From: Verrucomicrobia bacterium LW23
Lineage (GTDB): Bacteria; Verrucomicrobiota; Verrucomicrobiia; Methylacidiphilales; UBA1321
Reading direction: 5' to 3'
Assembly (NCBI GenBank): GCA_003054695.1
Contig: QAZA01000050.1
Location: 496,001 to 560,000, forward strand
Length of the DNA: 64,000 bases
Of this stretch, positions 27,437 through 34,926 are shown in pieces; position 1 is the first letter of the stretch, and the number at the start of each line of letters is the position of its first letter. Below the pieces are notes generated by a model. That model was not told the DNA's origin. It saw nothing but the letters and a program-made list of their open reading frames with translations, and did no database searches. Both the position numbers and the translations under genes were made by a program.

Positions 27437-28281
27437 GCCACGCATCCACCACCTCCGTCGGGCGCAAGCCGTCCGATACCCTCAGCCACATCATCATCTG
27501 GGCCATCTTTGCCATCGAGCTGCTGCCTTTTTACATGATGCTGCAGATGAGCGTGAAGACAAACACGAGCTTTATGACGAACCCGTGGCTGCCCGCGCCG
27601 CCCGCCGACTGGCAGTGGAGCAACTTCTCCTACGGCCTGGGGCTGATTGGGCCGTACATCGCCAACACAGTATTCGTCGCCACGCTGGGCACGGCGGCCA
27701 GCCTCTTTCTGGCCATTTGCGCCGCGTACTTTTTTGCGCGTTACCGCATGCCGGGCAGCGACATTCTCTTTGCGATGTTCATGTTCCTCATGCTGATGCC
27801 GGGCGTGGCTAACATCGTGCCGCTGTTCACGTTGCTTAAGTCGATGAACCTGCTGAACACGCTGTGGGCGCTGATTATCGTCGGCATCGCCGGCGGCCAG
27901 GTCTTCGCTATCTTTGTGCTCAAAAACTTTATTGAGGAGATACCCAAGGACCTCTTTGAAGCGGCGGAAATCGACGGCGCTTCGCACTTTCAGCAAATGC
28001 GAAATGTGGTCATCCCCATGAGCGCGCCGATCATCGGCACCCTGGCCATCCTGATGTTTCTGGGCAAGTGGAACGACTTCATGCTTCCCCTCATCGTCAT
28101 GCGCGACAAGGAGCTCTTTACGCTCGGCGTCGGCCTGATTTACCTCAACGGCGAGTACGTGAAGCAATGGGGCCGCATCATGGCCGCCTTCCTCATCGCC
28201 TCCATGCCGCTGATCATCATGTTCCTCTTCACCATGAAGCTCTTCGTCCGCGGCCTCTCCGGCGGCGCGGTAAAGGGTTAG
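27433..28281 (+). CDS. sugar ABC transporter permease (MalG/UgpE type)
   Basis: The ATG at 27433 overlaps the previous stop (ATGA), giving a 282-residue protein; an upstream in-frame start at 27355 would run through the preceding gene and was rejected. Six helices are visible, with EAAEIDGASHFQQMRNVVIP as the ATPase-coupling loop and a C-terminus MKLFVRGLSGGAVKG characteristic of MalG-type permeases. It forms the heterodimeric channel with the preceding permease. Confidence 0.9.
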   Translation: MSHASTTSVGRKPSDTLSHIIIWAIFAIELLPFYMMLQMSVKTNTSFMTNPWLPAPPADWQWSNFSYGLGLIGPYIANTVFVATLGTAASLFLAICAAYFFARYRMPGSDILFAMFMFLMLMPGVANIVPLFTLLKSMNLLNTLWALIIVGIAGGQVFAIFVLKNFIEEIPKDLFEAAEIDGASHFQQMRNVVIPMSAPIIGTLAILMFLGKWNDFMLPLIVMRDKELFTLGVGLIYLNGEYVKQWGRIMAAFLIASMPLIIMFLFTMKLFVRGLSGGAVKG

Positions 28282-28313
28282 TGCTACGGCAACGAAAAGA
28301 TCAGGGTTGTCTT

Positions 28314-28358
28314 GGTGGTTAGAAACTCACCACCACCACCGAGCCACAAAGACACCAG
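28314..28358. repeat. hairpin plus CCACAAAGACACCAG repeat remnant
   Basis: GGTGGT (28314-28319) and ACCACC (28329-28334) can form a small hairpin after the second permease gene. It runs into a segment ending CCACAAAGACACCAG, which resembles the degenerate ACCACnAAGnCACnAAG-type intergenic repeats seen in many environmental genomes. A related string is at 41905. It may act as a weak terminator. Confidence 0.35.
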
Positions 28359-28443
28359 TTTGGGAAAGGCGCCTGTTTTTACAAATTTTTTACAACTGCT
28401 AGCTTTCGTGTGACAGCGCGCGCGGATAGAATGCGCGCTATTC

Positions 28444-29793
28444 ATGAAATCCGGACCGGCGGCATTTTGGCATCGCATTGTAGGCACGCTTGCAGTGATG
28501 GCAGCCCTGGGGGCGCTGACAAGCTATGTTATTGCGCAACAACAACGTGGCACCAACACCCATGCGATGAATCAGGCGCACGCCGAGTCGCGCCCAGCGA
28601 CAAACCTGGCGGAGGAAGCGGACCGACTGGCAAAGGCCTGGCAGGGACAAGAGCCATCCGCCAGCCCCCGGTTTACGAACTTGCTTGTACTCTTTGGCAC
28701 GAACGAAATGCAGCTGGGGTCGATGACCAACTCCCTGGCATACGTGGATAGCGTGATTGTGGGCGATACGAACGGCCCTTACGTCTATATTGACGAGTAT
28801 TCGCGCGGCGCGTCCGACTTTTTTACATCCAGCAAAAGCGCTCCCGTGCATGTACCCGGCGCCGGCACAAAGGGGCGTTGGGTGCGGTTGGACGCCTCCG
28901 CGCCTCCGGAGGACGATGAACTGCGGGTGAGCCTGACGATTGCTGGCGACAACGGCAAGCCTGTGACTTACCGAGGGTATCGGGCACCTTCCCGGGGCAA
29001 CGCCAACGTACCGTCTGGCGGTGACATCCGTGCCCACATCCCCGCCACCAACGGCCGGCCGGATCATGGGGCGAGGGTAATCAACGCGCCGGCGCTGGTG
29101 CCAAGCACGCAGGAGCAGACGGTGCCTGCCCGCGAGTTTATGACGACCACCAAAAGCGCGCGGGTGCGCATCCCCCGGCCCGCGCCTGCGCCGGCTCCGA
29201 CAAACGCCGCGCCCAGCACCAACGCCGCGCCCTCCGGTGCCGGCACAAACGACTCGCGGCAAGGCACTTCCGCACCCCGGCCACAGCGCAGGCACATGGG
29301 CGGCAGCAAATTTGGACCGATTGAGGTGCTGCCTCCCATTGTACCGGGCACTAACGGCGAGGTTGCGCCTGATACGAAAGCGGCCACCACCAACCTGCCG
29401 AAGGCGCCGACAGACGCAGGGGCGCCGGCCCCGCCTCGCCGGCGCATGATGCCGGGCAGCAAATCCCCCCTCATCGACAGGGACACTTTCCTGAAGTCGA
29501 ATCCGTCCGCAACGAATCGCACGCCACATCCGACGAACGCGCCGGGCGGCCCGCCGTCCTCCGCCCCGGCACCGAGGAGTCGCACCAGCATTCCATCCCC
29601 AAAGGCCGGCCCGGTTTTTGGTGCGGAGGATATCCTCTGGCAAGCCTTACTCGCAACGAATGAGCCGGCATCCGAAACGCCGCCCCGTACGAACGCAGCG
29701 CCGCGCCAATCATCGGCCCCGCCGTCCCGCAACGCGCCGTCGCAGCCCGCCCCCAACCCCGCGCCCAGCGCGCCGACCAACTACGCCCGATGA
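28444..29793 (+). CDS. Pro/Thr/Asn-rich exported protein of unknown function
   Basis: The 449-residue protein has an N-terminal signal or anchor (GTLAVMAALGALTSYVIA), a short region with predicted strands (FTNLLVLFGTNEMQLGSM, YVDSVIVGDTNGPYVYIDEY) and then a long low-complexity part dominated by Ala, Pro, Thr, Asn and Ser. The low-complexity part contains recurring TNAAPS-type strings and two similar blocks, RRHMGGSKFGP and RRRMMPGSKSP. No domain was recognised. Its stop overlaps the start of the desaturase-like gene (ATGA), so the two are translationally coupled. The tail resembles a cell-wall-spanning or linker region. Confidence 0.6.
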   Translation: MKSGPAAFWHRIVGTLAVMAALGALTSYVIAQQQRGTNTHAMNQAHAESRPATNLAEEADRLAKAWQGQEPSASPRFTNLLVLFGTNEMQLGSMTNSLAYVDSVIVGDTNGPYVYIDEYSRGASDFFTSSKSAPVHVPGAGTKGRWVRLDASAPPEDDELRVSLTIAGDNGKPVTYRGYRAPSRGNANVPSGGDIRAHIPATNGRPDHGARVINAPALVPSTQEQTVPAREFMTTTKSARVRIPRPAPAPAPTNAAPSTNAAPSGAGTNDSRQGTSAPRPQRRHMGGSKFGPIEVLPPIVPGTNGEVAPDTKAATTNLPKAPTDAGAPAPPRRRMMPGSKSPLIDRDTFLKSNPSATNRTPHPTNAPGGPPSSAPAPRSRTSIPSPKAGPVFGAEDILWQALLATNEPASETPPRTNAAPRQSSAPPSRNAPSQPAPNPAPSAPTNYAR

Positions 29794-30698
29794 GCACTAC
29801 CGCCATCCTCCAAAGCCTGTGGGCGGCCGGCGCGGCTTTCCTTATCCTTACCGTCGTGTTCTGGCCGCTGGAGCGCATGTTTCCCGCGCGGCCCGGCCAA
29901 CCGTACTTCCGCGCGGAGTGGCTTGTCGATACCACCTTCTTCTTCGGCCAGTACCTTGTCTGGAGCAGCCTGGTACTCACGTTCCTTTACTACGCGCAGG
30001 ACGCTGTAAACGCGCTGCCGTCGCTCGGCATCCAGGCGTGGGCGCACGGGTTGCCGTGGTGGGTGCAGGCGTGCATCGTGCTGGTGCTGAGCGACCTGGG
30101 TGTGTACTGGGGCCACCGCCTGCAGCATCGGTATGATGTGCTGTGGCGCTTCCACGCCGTGCACCATACCAGCGAGCACCTGGACTGGCTGGCCGCACAC
30201 CGCGAGCACCCGGTCGACAGCATCTACACCACGCTCAACGCCAACCTCCCCGCGTTCCTCCTCGGCTTTCCCCTGGAGACGCTGGCAGGCCTGGTCGCCT
30301 TCCGCGGCATGTGGGCCATCTACATCCACAGCAACGTGCGGCTGCCCATCGGCCCCCTGCGCGTGCTGATAGGCGCGCCAGAGCTCCACCACTGGCACCA
30401 CGATCGCCACCGCATTAACGGCAACTACGCCAACCTGTGCCCCGTGCTCGACGTCCTCTTCGGCACCTACCGTTGCCCCCCGCACGAGCCCGAAGCCTTC
30501 GGCATCGCCGAGCCCTTCCCCCGCACCTACCTGGGCCAAATGCTGCACCCCTTCCGCGGCTGCATCCCCGGCATCTCCGGCGCCACAAGGCCGACCGCGG
30601 AGGCCGCCCCCTCCGCAACCGGCGCTGTTAAGGACGGCGTCGAGCCACTCCAGAAAGGCCGCCAGCCCTCTGCTCTGAAAATGGGTGTCCAGAGCTAA
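29790..30698 (+). CDS. sterol desaturase/fatty acid hydroxylase family protein
   Basis: The 302-residue membrane protein carries the three His clusters of the family: HRLQHR, HAVHHTS and, later, HHWHHD, with four hydrophobic segments around them. These His residues bind a di-iron centre that hydroxylates or desaturates lipids at the membrane. The substrate could be a fatty acid, hopanoid or carotenoid and is not indicated by neighbours. Translation is coupled to the upstream exported protein. The C-terminal 45 residues are low complexity. Confidence 0.8.
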   Translation: MSTTAILQSLWAAGAAFLILTVVFWPLERMFPARPGQPYFRAEWLVDTTFFFGQYLVWSSLVLTFLYYAQDAVNALPSLGIQAWAHGLPWWVQACIVLVLSDLGVYWGHRLQHRYDVLWRFHAVHHTSEHLDWLAAHREHPVDSIYTTLNANLPAFLLGFPLETLAGLVAFRGMWAIYIHSNVRLPIGPLRVLIGAPELHHWHHDRHRINGNYANLCPVLDVLFGTYRCPPHEPEAFGIAEPFPRTYLGQMLHPFRGCIPGISGATRPTAEAAPSATGAVKDGVEPLQKGRQPSALKMGVQS

Positions 30699-30701
30699 GC
30701 G

Positions 30702-30737
30702 AAGCTACAAAAGCTACAAAACCTGCAGAAGCTACAG
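30702..30737. repeat. short AAGCTACAA direct repeats
   Basis: GAAGCTACAA, AAGCTACAAA and GAAGCTACAG occur in a row between the desaturase-like gene and queC. No hairpin or preQ1-riboswitch core was recognised; these are simply three imperfect copies of an AAGCTACA unit. Confidence 0.4.
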
Positions 30738-30797
30738 CTCCAGACGCGCCATTTTAAAGCTCGCGCCTCCCGACCCGGCGGGCTACCCTTCGTTCCC

Positions 30798-31568
30798 GTG
30801 CCCACTTCTCTCTTCTCCACCGGCGCCGCCTCGTCCTTGCCCTCGGCGGCCGATGCCGCAACCGGCACCACGCCGCGCACCAAAGTGCTGGTGCTGCTCA
30901 GCGGCGGTATGGACTCCGTGACCGCGCTGTACGTGGCCGCTCGCGACCACAAGGTGGTGGGCACCGTCAGCTTCCACTACGGCTCCAAGCATAACGACTC
31001 CGAGATCCCCATGGCCGCGTGGCACTCCGCGCACCTGGGCATTCCGTACCACGTCATCACGCTCGACTTCATTGGCAAGTTCTTCCAGTCCAACCTGTTG
31101 CGTACGGGCGGCGAGATCCCCGAGGGCCATTACGAGGAAGAAACGATGAAGCAGACCGTCGTGCCTTTCCGCAACGGCATCATGCTCTCCATCGCCGCCG
31201 GCTATGCGGAAAGCATTGGTGCCCAGGCCCTTGTCATTGCCGCCCATGCCGGCGACCACGCCATTTACCCGGATTGCCGCGAAGACTTTATGCAAGCGAT
31301 GGCCGACTCCATCCGCCTGGGCACCTACGCGGATATACAGCTTCTGCGCCCTTTTATTGCCGAGACCAAAGCCGGCATCGCCAGAATCGGCGCCGGGCTC
31401 AGCGTCGACTACCGCCGCACGTGGAGCTGCTACAAAGGCGGCGCCCTCCACTGCGGCAAATGCGGCACCTGCGTGGAGCGCCGCGAAGCCTTCGCCCTCG
31501 CCCGCCTTCCCGACCCCACCAGCTACGAGGAAACGCCGCCGTTGCCGGAAAAGCCGGCGATTTCGTGA
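30798..31568 (+). CDS. queC: 7-cyano-7-deazaguanine synthase QueC
   Basis: The 256-residue protein starts at a GTG and has the PP-loop ATP site LLSGGMDSVTAL near residue 32, the family motif AAHAGDHAIYPDCR and a C-terminal zinc site of four Cys (WSCYKGGALHCGKCGTC). QueC converts 7-carboxy-7-deazaguanine to preQ0 using ammonia and ATP, a step in queuosine biosynthesis. The other que genes are not in the window. About 20 N-terminal residues before the core are Ser/Ala-rich, so a later start is possible but none has better support. Confidence 0.9.
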   Translation: MPTSLFSTGAASSLPSAADAATGTTPRTKVLVLLSGGMDSVTALYVAARDHKVVGTVSFHYGSKHNDSEIPMAAWHSAHLGIPYHVITLDFIGKFFQSNLLRTGGEIPEGHYEEETMKQTVVPFRNGIMLSIAAGYAESIGAQALVIAAHAGDHAIYPDCREDFMQAMADSIRLGTYADIQLLRPFIAETKAGIARIGAGLSVDYRRTWSCYKGGALHCGKCGTCVERREAFALARLPDPTSYEETPPLPEKPAIS

Positions 31569-31768
31569 CGTTTTGTTGGCATCCGGCTACATTTTGTGTA
31601 GCTTATTCAAAGGGCGTGGAGCCTTTTGGATATAGCCCAAAAATCGCGTAAGAAATCCGCAGCCGGTCGCGTATATTCCTTGCCAGCAGCGTGCCTGTGC
31701 CGGTGCACTAAGCTTGCCTGCCGGGGCGCACACGCACTCACCCGCGGCACATGCCTTTGCTTACGACT

Positions 31769-33202
31769 ATGAGCCTGCCCATTTCCGACCACGTTTCGTC
31801 CGAGAACGCCCATCAGTGGCAAGGCGCCGCGCGCTCCCTGGCGCTTCAGGTAAACGCCAATTGGTGGCTCAGCACGTTTTTACCTATCCTGGTGGGCAGC
31901 AGCATTGCCTTCGCGGTGCTCATATTGATGGGGCGCAAGCAAGGGGTGGATCTGCAGCTGTTGTGGGGCGTGTACCTGGGCATGCTGGTGCTGGGCTCCG
32001 CCGCTGCGGTCTATTTGTCTCGCGCCAAATTCATTTCGGCAGATACCGCCATGGTGCGGCTGGAGGCGGTGCTGGGGCTCAAAAACCGGCTCAGTTCCGC
32101 CGCGGCCGGAATCGGCGCCTGGCCCGCTGTGCCGGAGAATCGCGAGGGATGCTACGCGGCCCACTGGCGGGAGATTACCTGGCCGGTGCTTGTCTCGGCA
32201 CTAATCATCGGTGCCGCCCTGTGGGTGCCGATGTCCCGCACCCGCCCCGCCATCGCCACGCCGCAGGAGCGTCCGCCCGCCGTTCAGGAGCTTCAAACGC
32301 AGCTGGATGAGCTTGCCAGGCAGGAGGTTGTGCAGGAGCAGGCCATTCAGGATGCCCAACGCGCCCTCTCCGACCTGGCCGATCGCCCCAAGGACGAGTG
32401 GTACGATCACAGCAAGCTGGAGGCCGTCGACGCCCTGGCCAAGATGACCAACGACGCCCTCAACCAACTCAACAACAAGGTCCAGGAAGCGCAAAAGGCC
32501 TTTGAGCAAATGGCCGACGCCCCCCAGGGCACGCCCGACGAAAAGCTGCAGGACCTGCAAAAACAGCTGGAAAAAGCCGTAAACGACATGAACAGCGGCG
32601 CCATGCCCGCCCACCCCAAAGTGGCCGAGCAATTTAACGGCATGGACCCCGGCAAAGTGCGCAACCTCACGCCCGAACAAATCAAGCAGCTGAAGGAAAA
32701 GATGAAGGAAGCCTCCGACAAGCTGAAGCAGGCGTGCAAAGATGGCAAAGACGGCCAGCCCGGCAACGGCGAAGGCGACGGCCCCGGCATGTCCAAACAA
32801 GCGCAAAACGCTGACCAGCAAGGCAATAGACAAAAGCGCCCCGGCCAGGGCCAGAAAGGCGGCGACCAACCCGGTCAGGACGGAATGGGCCAGGATCAGG
32901 GCCAGGAAGGCGGCCAGGGTGGTGTCAATCGCGGCCCCGGCGCCGTACCGTTGAGCTTTTATGACGACGAGCAACGCCCAGGCGAAGCGCGCGCCGAAAA
33001 GGCGGAAGGCCTGGACATCAACAACCTGGAGATGAACGACAAGCAGGGCGAAGCCAAGCGCGCCCACAACGTCGACAAAAACGCCTACCGGGGCCCGGAA
33101 AGCAGCGGCTCCAGCAACAACACCGGCGCCGGCGGCGATATCGTCTGGCGATCCTCCCTGACGCCCGATGAGGACGAAGTGCTGCGGCGCTTTTACAAGT
33201 AG
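31769..33202 (+). CDS. coiled-coil membrane protein of unknown function
   Basis: From the ATG at 31769 the protein has 477 residues. Two hydrophobic hairpin helices (STFLPILVGSSIAFAVLILM and GVYLGMLVLGSAAAVYL) are followed by a third segment (WPVLVSALIIGAALWVP). Then comes a long charged coiled-coil region, roughly residues 165-330 (VQELQTQLDELARQ, NQLNNKVQEAQKAFEQM, IKQLKEKMKEASDKL), and a Gly/Gln-rich tail ending in an acidic block with DEDEVLRRFYK. This layout recalls DUF4175-type proteins, but I could not confirm a family. An in-frame ATG at 31751 is the alternative start. Confidence 0.6.
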   Translation: MSLPISDHVSSENAHQWQGAARSLALQVNANWWLSTFLPILVGSSIAFAVLILMGRKQGVDLQLLWGVYLGMLVLGSAAAVYLSRAKFISADTAMVRLEAVLGLKNRLSSAAAGIGAWPAVPENREGCYAAHWREITWPVLVSALIIGAALWVPMSRTRPAIATPQERPPAVQELQTQLDELARQEVVQEQAIQDAQRALSDLADRPKDEWYDHSKLEAVDALAKMTNDALNQLNNKVQEAQKAFEQMADAPQGTPDEKLQDLQKQLEKAVNDMNSGAMPAHPKVAEQFNGMDPGKVRNLTPEQIKQLKEKMKEASDKLKQACKDGKDGQPGNGEGDGPGMSKQAQNADQQGNRQKRPGQGQKGGDQPGQDGMGQDQGQEGGQGGVNRGPGAVPLSFYDDEQRPGEARAEKAEGLDINNLEMNDKQGEAKRAHNVDKNAYRGPESSGSSNNTGAGGDIVWRSSLTPDEDEVLRRFYK

Positions 33203-33300
33203 GATGCCAGTAAGAAGGCCCCGGCAAGCGCCCCGACCGCCCACAAAACCTTATACAAACGCTTGCCTTCCCACGCATTGCCCCGTAGAATTCCCCTGCT

Positions 33301-33774
33301 ATGTCAGTGAAACGCGTAAAAAGTAAGACATCTCGCCAACGCGCCACCGGCCAGACTCCCGCCGGAGCGCGCACCCGTATGGCTACCGGCGAAATAGTCA
33401 CCAGCGAAGTCAGCCGTAAAGTCGTAAAGCGTAAAGCCTCAGCATCTTATCTGCAGTTTAATGGCGACTACACGCTGCCCCTCGTCGCCCTGTTCGTTGC
33501 CTTCTGGTCCATCGTTGGCATCTGGTACCTTATCCCCGGCGGCGCCGGCCTCACGCCCGGCGATAGAGCCGAAGCCTTTGCCCGCGAAAACCCGCGCGCC
33601 GAAGTCTGGAACATGGAGGAGGAAGCCGCCGAGGCGCGCGCCAATTCGTCCCTGCCAATCTCGCCCCGGGCCTCCTCCGCGCCTTCGACCACCTCGCGCC
33701 TTCCCGTTTCCGGCGCGCCCGGCGCCTCCCTGCGCACCGAGAGCGCCGAGCCTAAAAAAAAAGCTCAGCCCTGA
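33301..33774 (+). CDS. small single-pass membrane protein
   Basis: The 157-residue protein has a very basic N-terminus (VKRVKSKTSRQR, VSRKVVKRKASA), one transmembrane helix (LPLVALFVAFWSIVGIWYLI) and a Ser/Pro-rich periplasmic tail ending in Lys residues. The positive N-terminus implies the tail is outside the cytoplasm. It lies 21 bases before the L,D-transpeptidase gene and may be an accessory to cell-wall modification. No family was recognised. Confidence 0.55.
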   Translation: MSVKRVKSKTSRQRATGQTPAGARTRMATGEIVTSEVSRKVVKRKASASYLQFNGDYTLPLVALFVAFWSIVGIWYLIPGGAGLTPGDRAEAFARENPRAEVWNMEEEAAEARANSSLPISPRASSAPSTTSRLPVSGAPGASLRTESAEPKKKAQP

Positions 33775-33794
33775 TCAGCCCGGCCAGCCTGGAC

Positions 33795-34892
33795 ATGCTG
33801 GATAGCCCCCGCCTGGAAGGCGACGGCGGTATTCCCCCCGTCGCGGCATTCATCGCCCTCTGCCCCGTCACCCTGGCTGATCGCATCGACCTGCAAGGCA
33901 TCCCCGTCACCCCGCCGCAGCCCCGTCCGCCTGCCCCCGCCCCGGCTCCAGCGGCCCCGCCACGGACAACCAGCGCCAAAGGCGGAGCGCCGGCCACGGA
34001 AGGACTTCCGCCGGCCCCTCGCGCCCTGCCCGTCGACAACACGTTGACGAAGGAACGCATTGCAGCGTACCAGGTTGCGATGGAACGCATGCACTTTTCG
34101 TGCGGCTTTATCGACGGCGACAGCGGCATGCGCACCGAGCGCGCCCTCCGCGCCTTTCAGGAAAGCCGCGGCCTGCCCATCACCGGCGTCCTCGACGACA
34201 CCACCCGCGCCGCCATCGGCGAGCCGGGCGAACCCTTCATGGTCTACACCGTCACCGCCGAAGACATGGCGATGGTCGTCCCCAGCCCCAAACTGTGGCG
34301 GGAGAAGGCCAAGGTACAATACCTGGGCTACAACACCGGCTGGGAGATGCTGGGCGAGAAATTTCACTGCGCCGTGCGCTACATTCAGGCGCTCAATCCC
34401 GACGTAAAGTCGGTTGGCGTCGGCACCCAGATTATCGGCCCTAAAGTCTTCCCCGCCAACCCTTTACCCAAGCCCGCGTACATCCGCATTACGCTGCGCG
34501 AGGCCATTGCCCAGGCCATGAGCGCCGACGGCAAAATCCTCGCCCACTTCCCGTGTTCCATCGCCAAAAACAAAGAAAAGCGGCCCGTTGGCGAAATCAC
34601 CGTCCTCTTCGGCGTTAAGGACCCCGACTACACCTTTGACCCGAAGACTCTTGCGGAAGCCGCTGCGGCGGAACAAATTACAAAGAAGATGATGATCCCG
34701 CCCGGGCCCAACAACCCCGTCGGCACGGCGTGGATCTCCCTCAGCCTGCCCGGCTACGGCATGCACGGCACGCCGGAGCCGGAAGCCATCTCCCGCACAC
34801 AAAGCCACGGTTGCTTCCGCCTGGCCAACTGGAACGCGGACAAAATGCGGCGGATGATCAAGCCCAAGATGGTCGTGCAGGTGATAGAATAA
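33795..34892 (+). CDS. L,D-transpeptidase with peptidoglycan-binding domain
   Basis: The 365-residue protein has a Pro/Ala-rich N-terminal segment, a PG_binding_1 repeat (MHFSCGFIDGDSGMRTERAL followed by RAFQESRGLPITGVLD), a LysM-like stretch and a C-terminal YkuD catalytic domain. The catalytic motif is MHGTPEP followed by SHGCFRL, with Cys340 as nucleophile. The enzyme forms 3-3 cross-links in peptidoglycan or attaches proteins to it. No cleavable signal peptide is obvious from this start, so either the true start is upstream or export uses another route. It is the last of a run of same-strand envelope genes. Confidence 0.85.
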   Translation: MLDSPRLEGDGGIPPVAAFIALCPVTLADRIDLQGIPVTPPQPRPPAPAPAPAAPPRTTSAKGGAPATEGLPPAPRALPVDNTLTKERIAAYQVAMERMHFSCGFIDGDSGMRTERALRAFQESRGLPITGVLDDTTRAAIGEPGEPFMVYTVTAEDMAMVVPSPKLWREKAKVQYLGYNTGWEMLGEKFHCAVRYIQALNPDVKSVGVGTQIIGPKVFPANPLPKPAYIRITLREAIAQAMSADGKILAHFPCSIAKNKEKRPVGEITVLFGVKDPDYTFDPKTLAEAAAAEQITKKMMIPPGPNNPVGTAWISLSLPGYGMHGTPEPEAISRTQSHGCFRLANWNADKMRRMIKPKMVVQVIE

Positions 34893-34926
34893 GCACGCTA
34901 CGGCTACGGAATCAGCCACCTCGCCC

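Noticed and set aside
30690-30760. Possible preQ1 riboswitch before queC
   Set aside because: The region contains only AAGCTACA-type repeats; the short hairpin and C-rich core of known preQ1 classes are not present.
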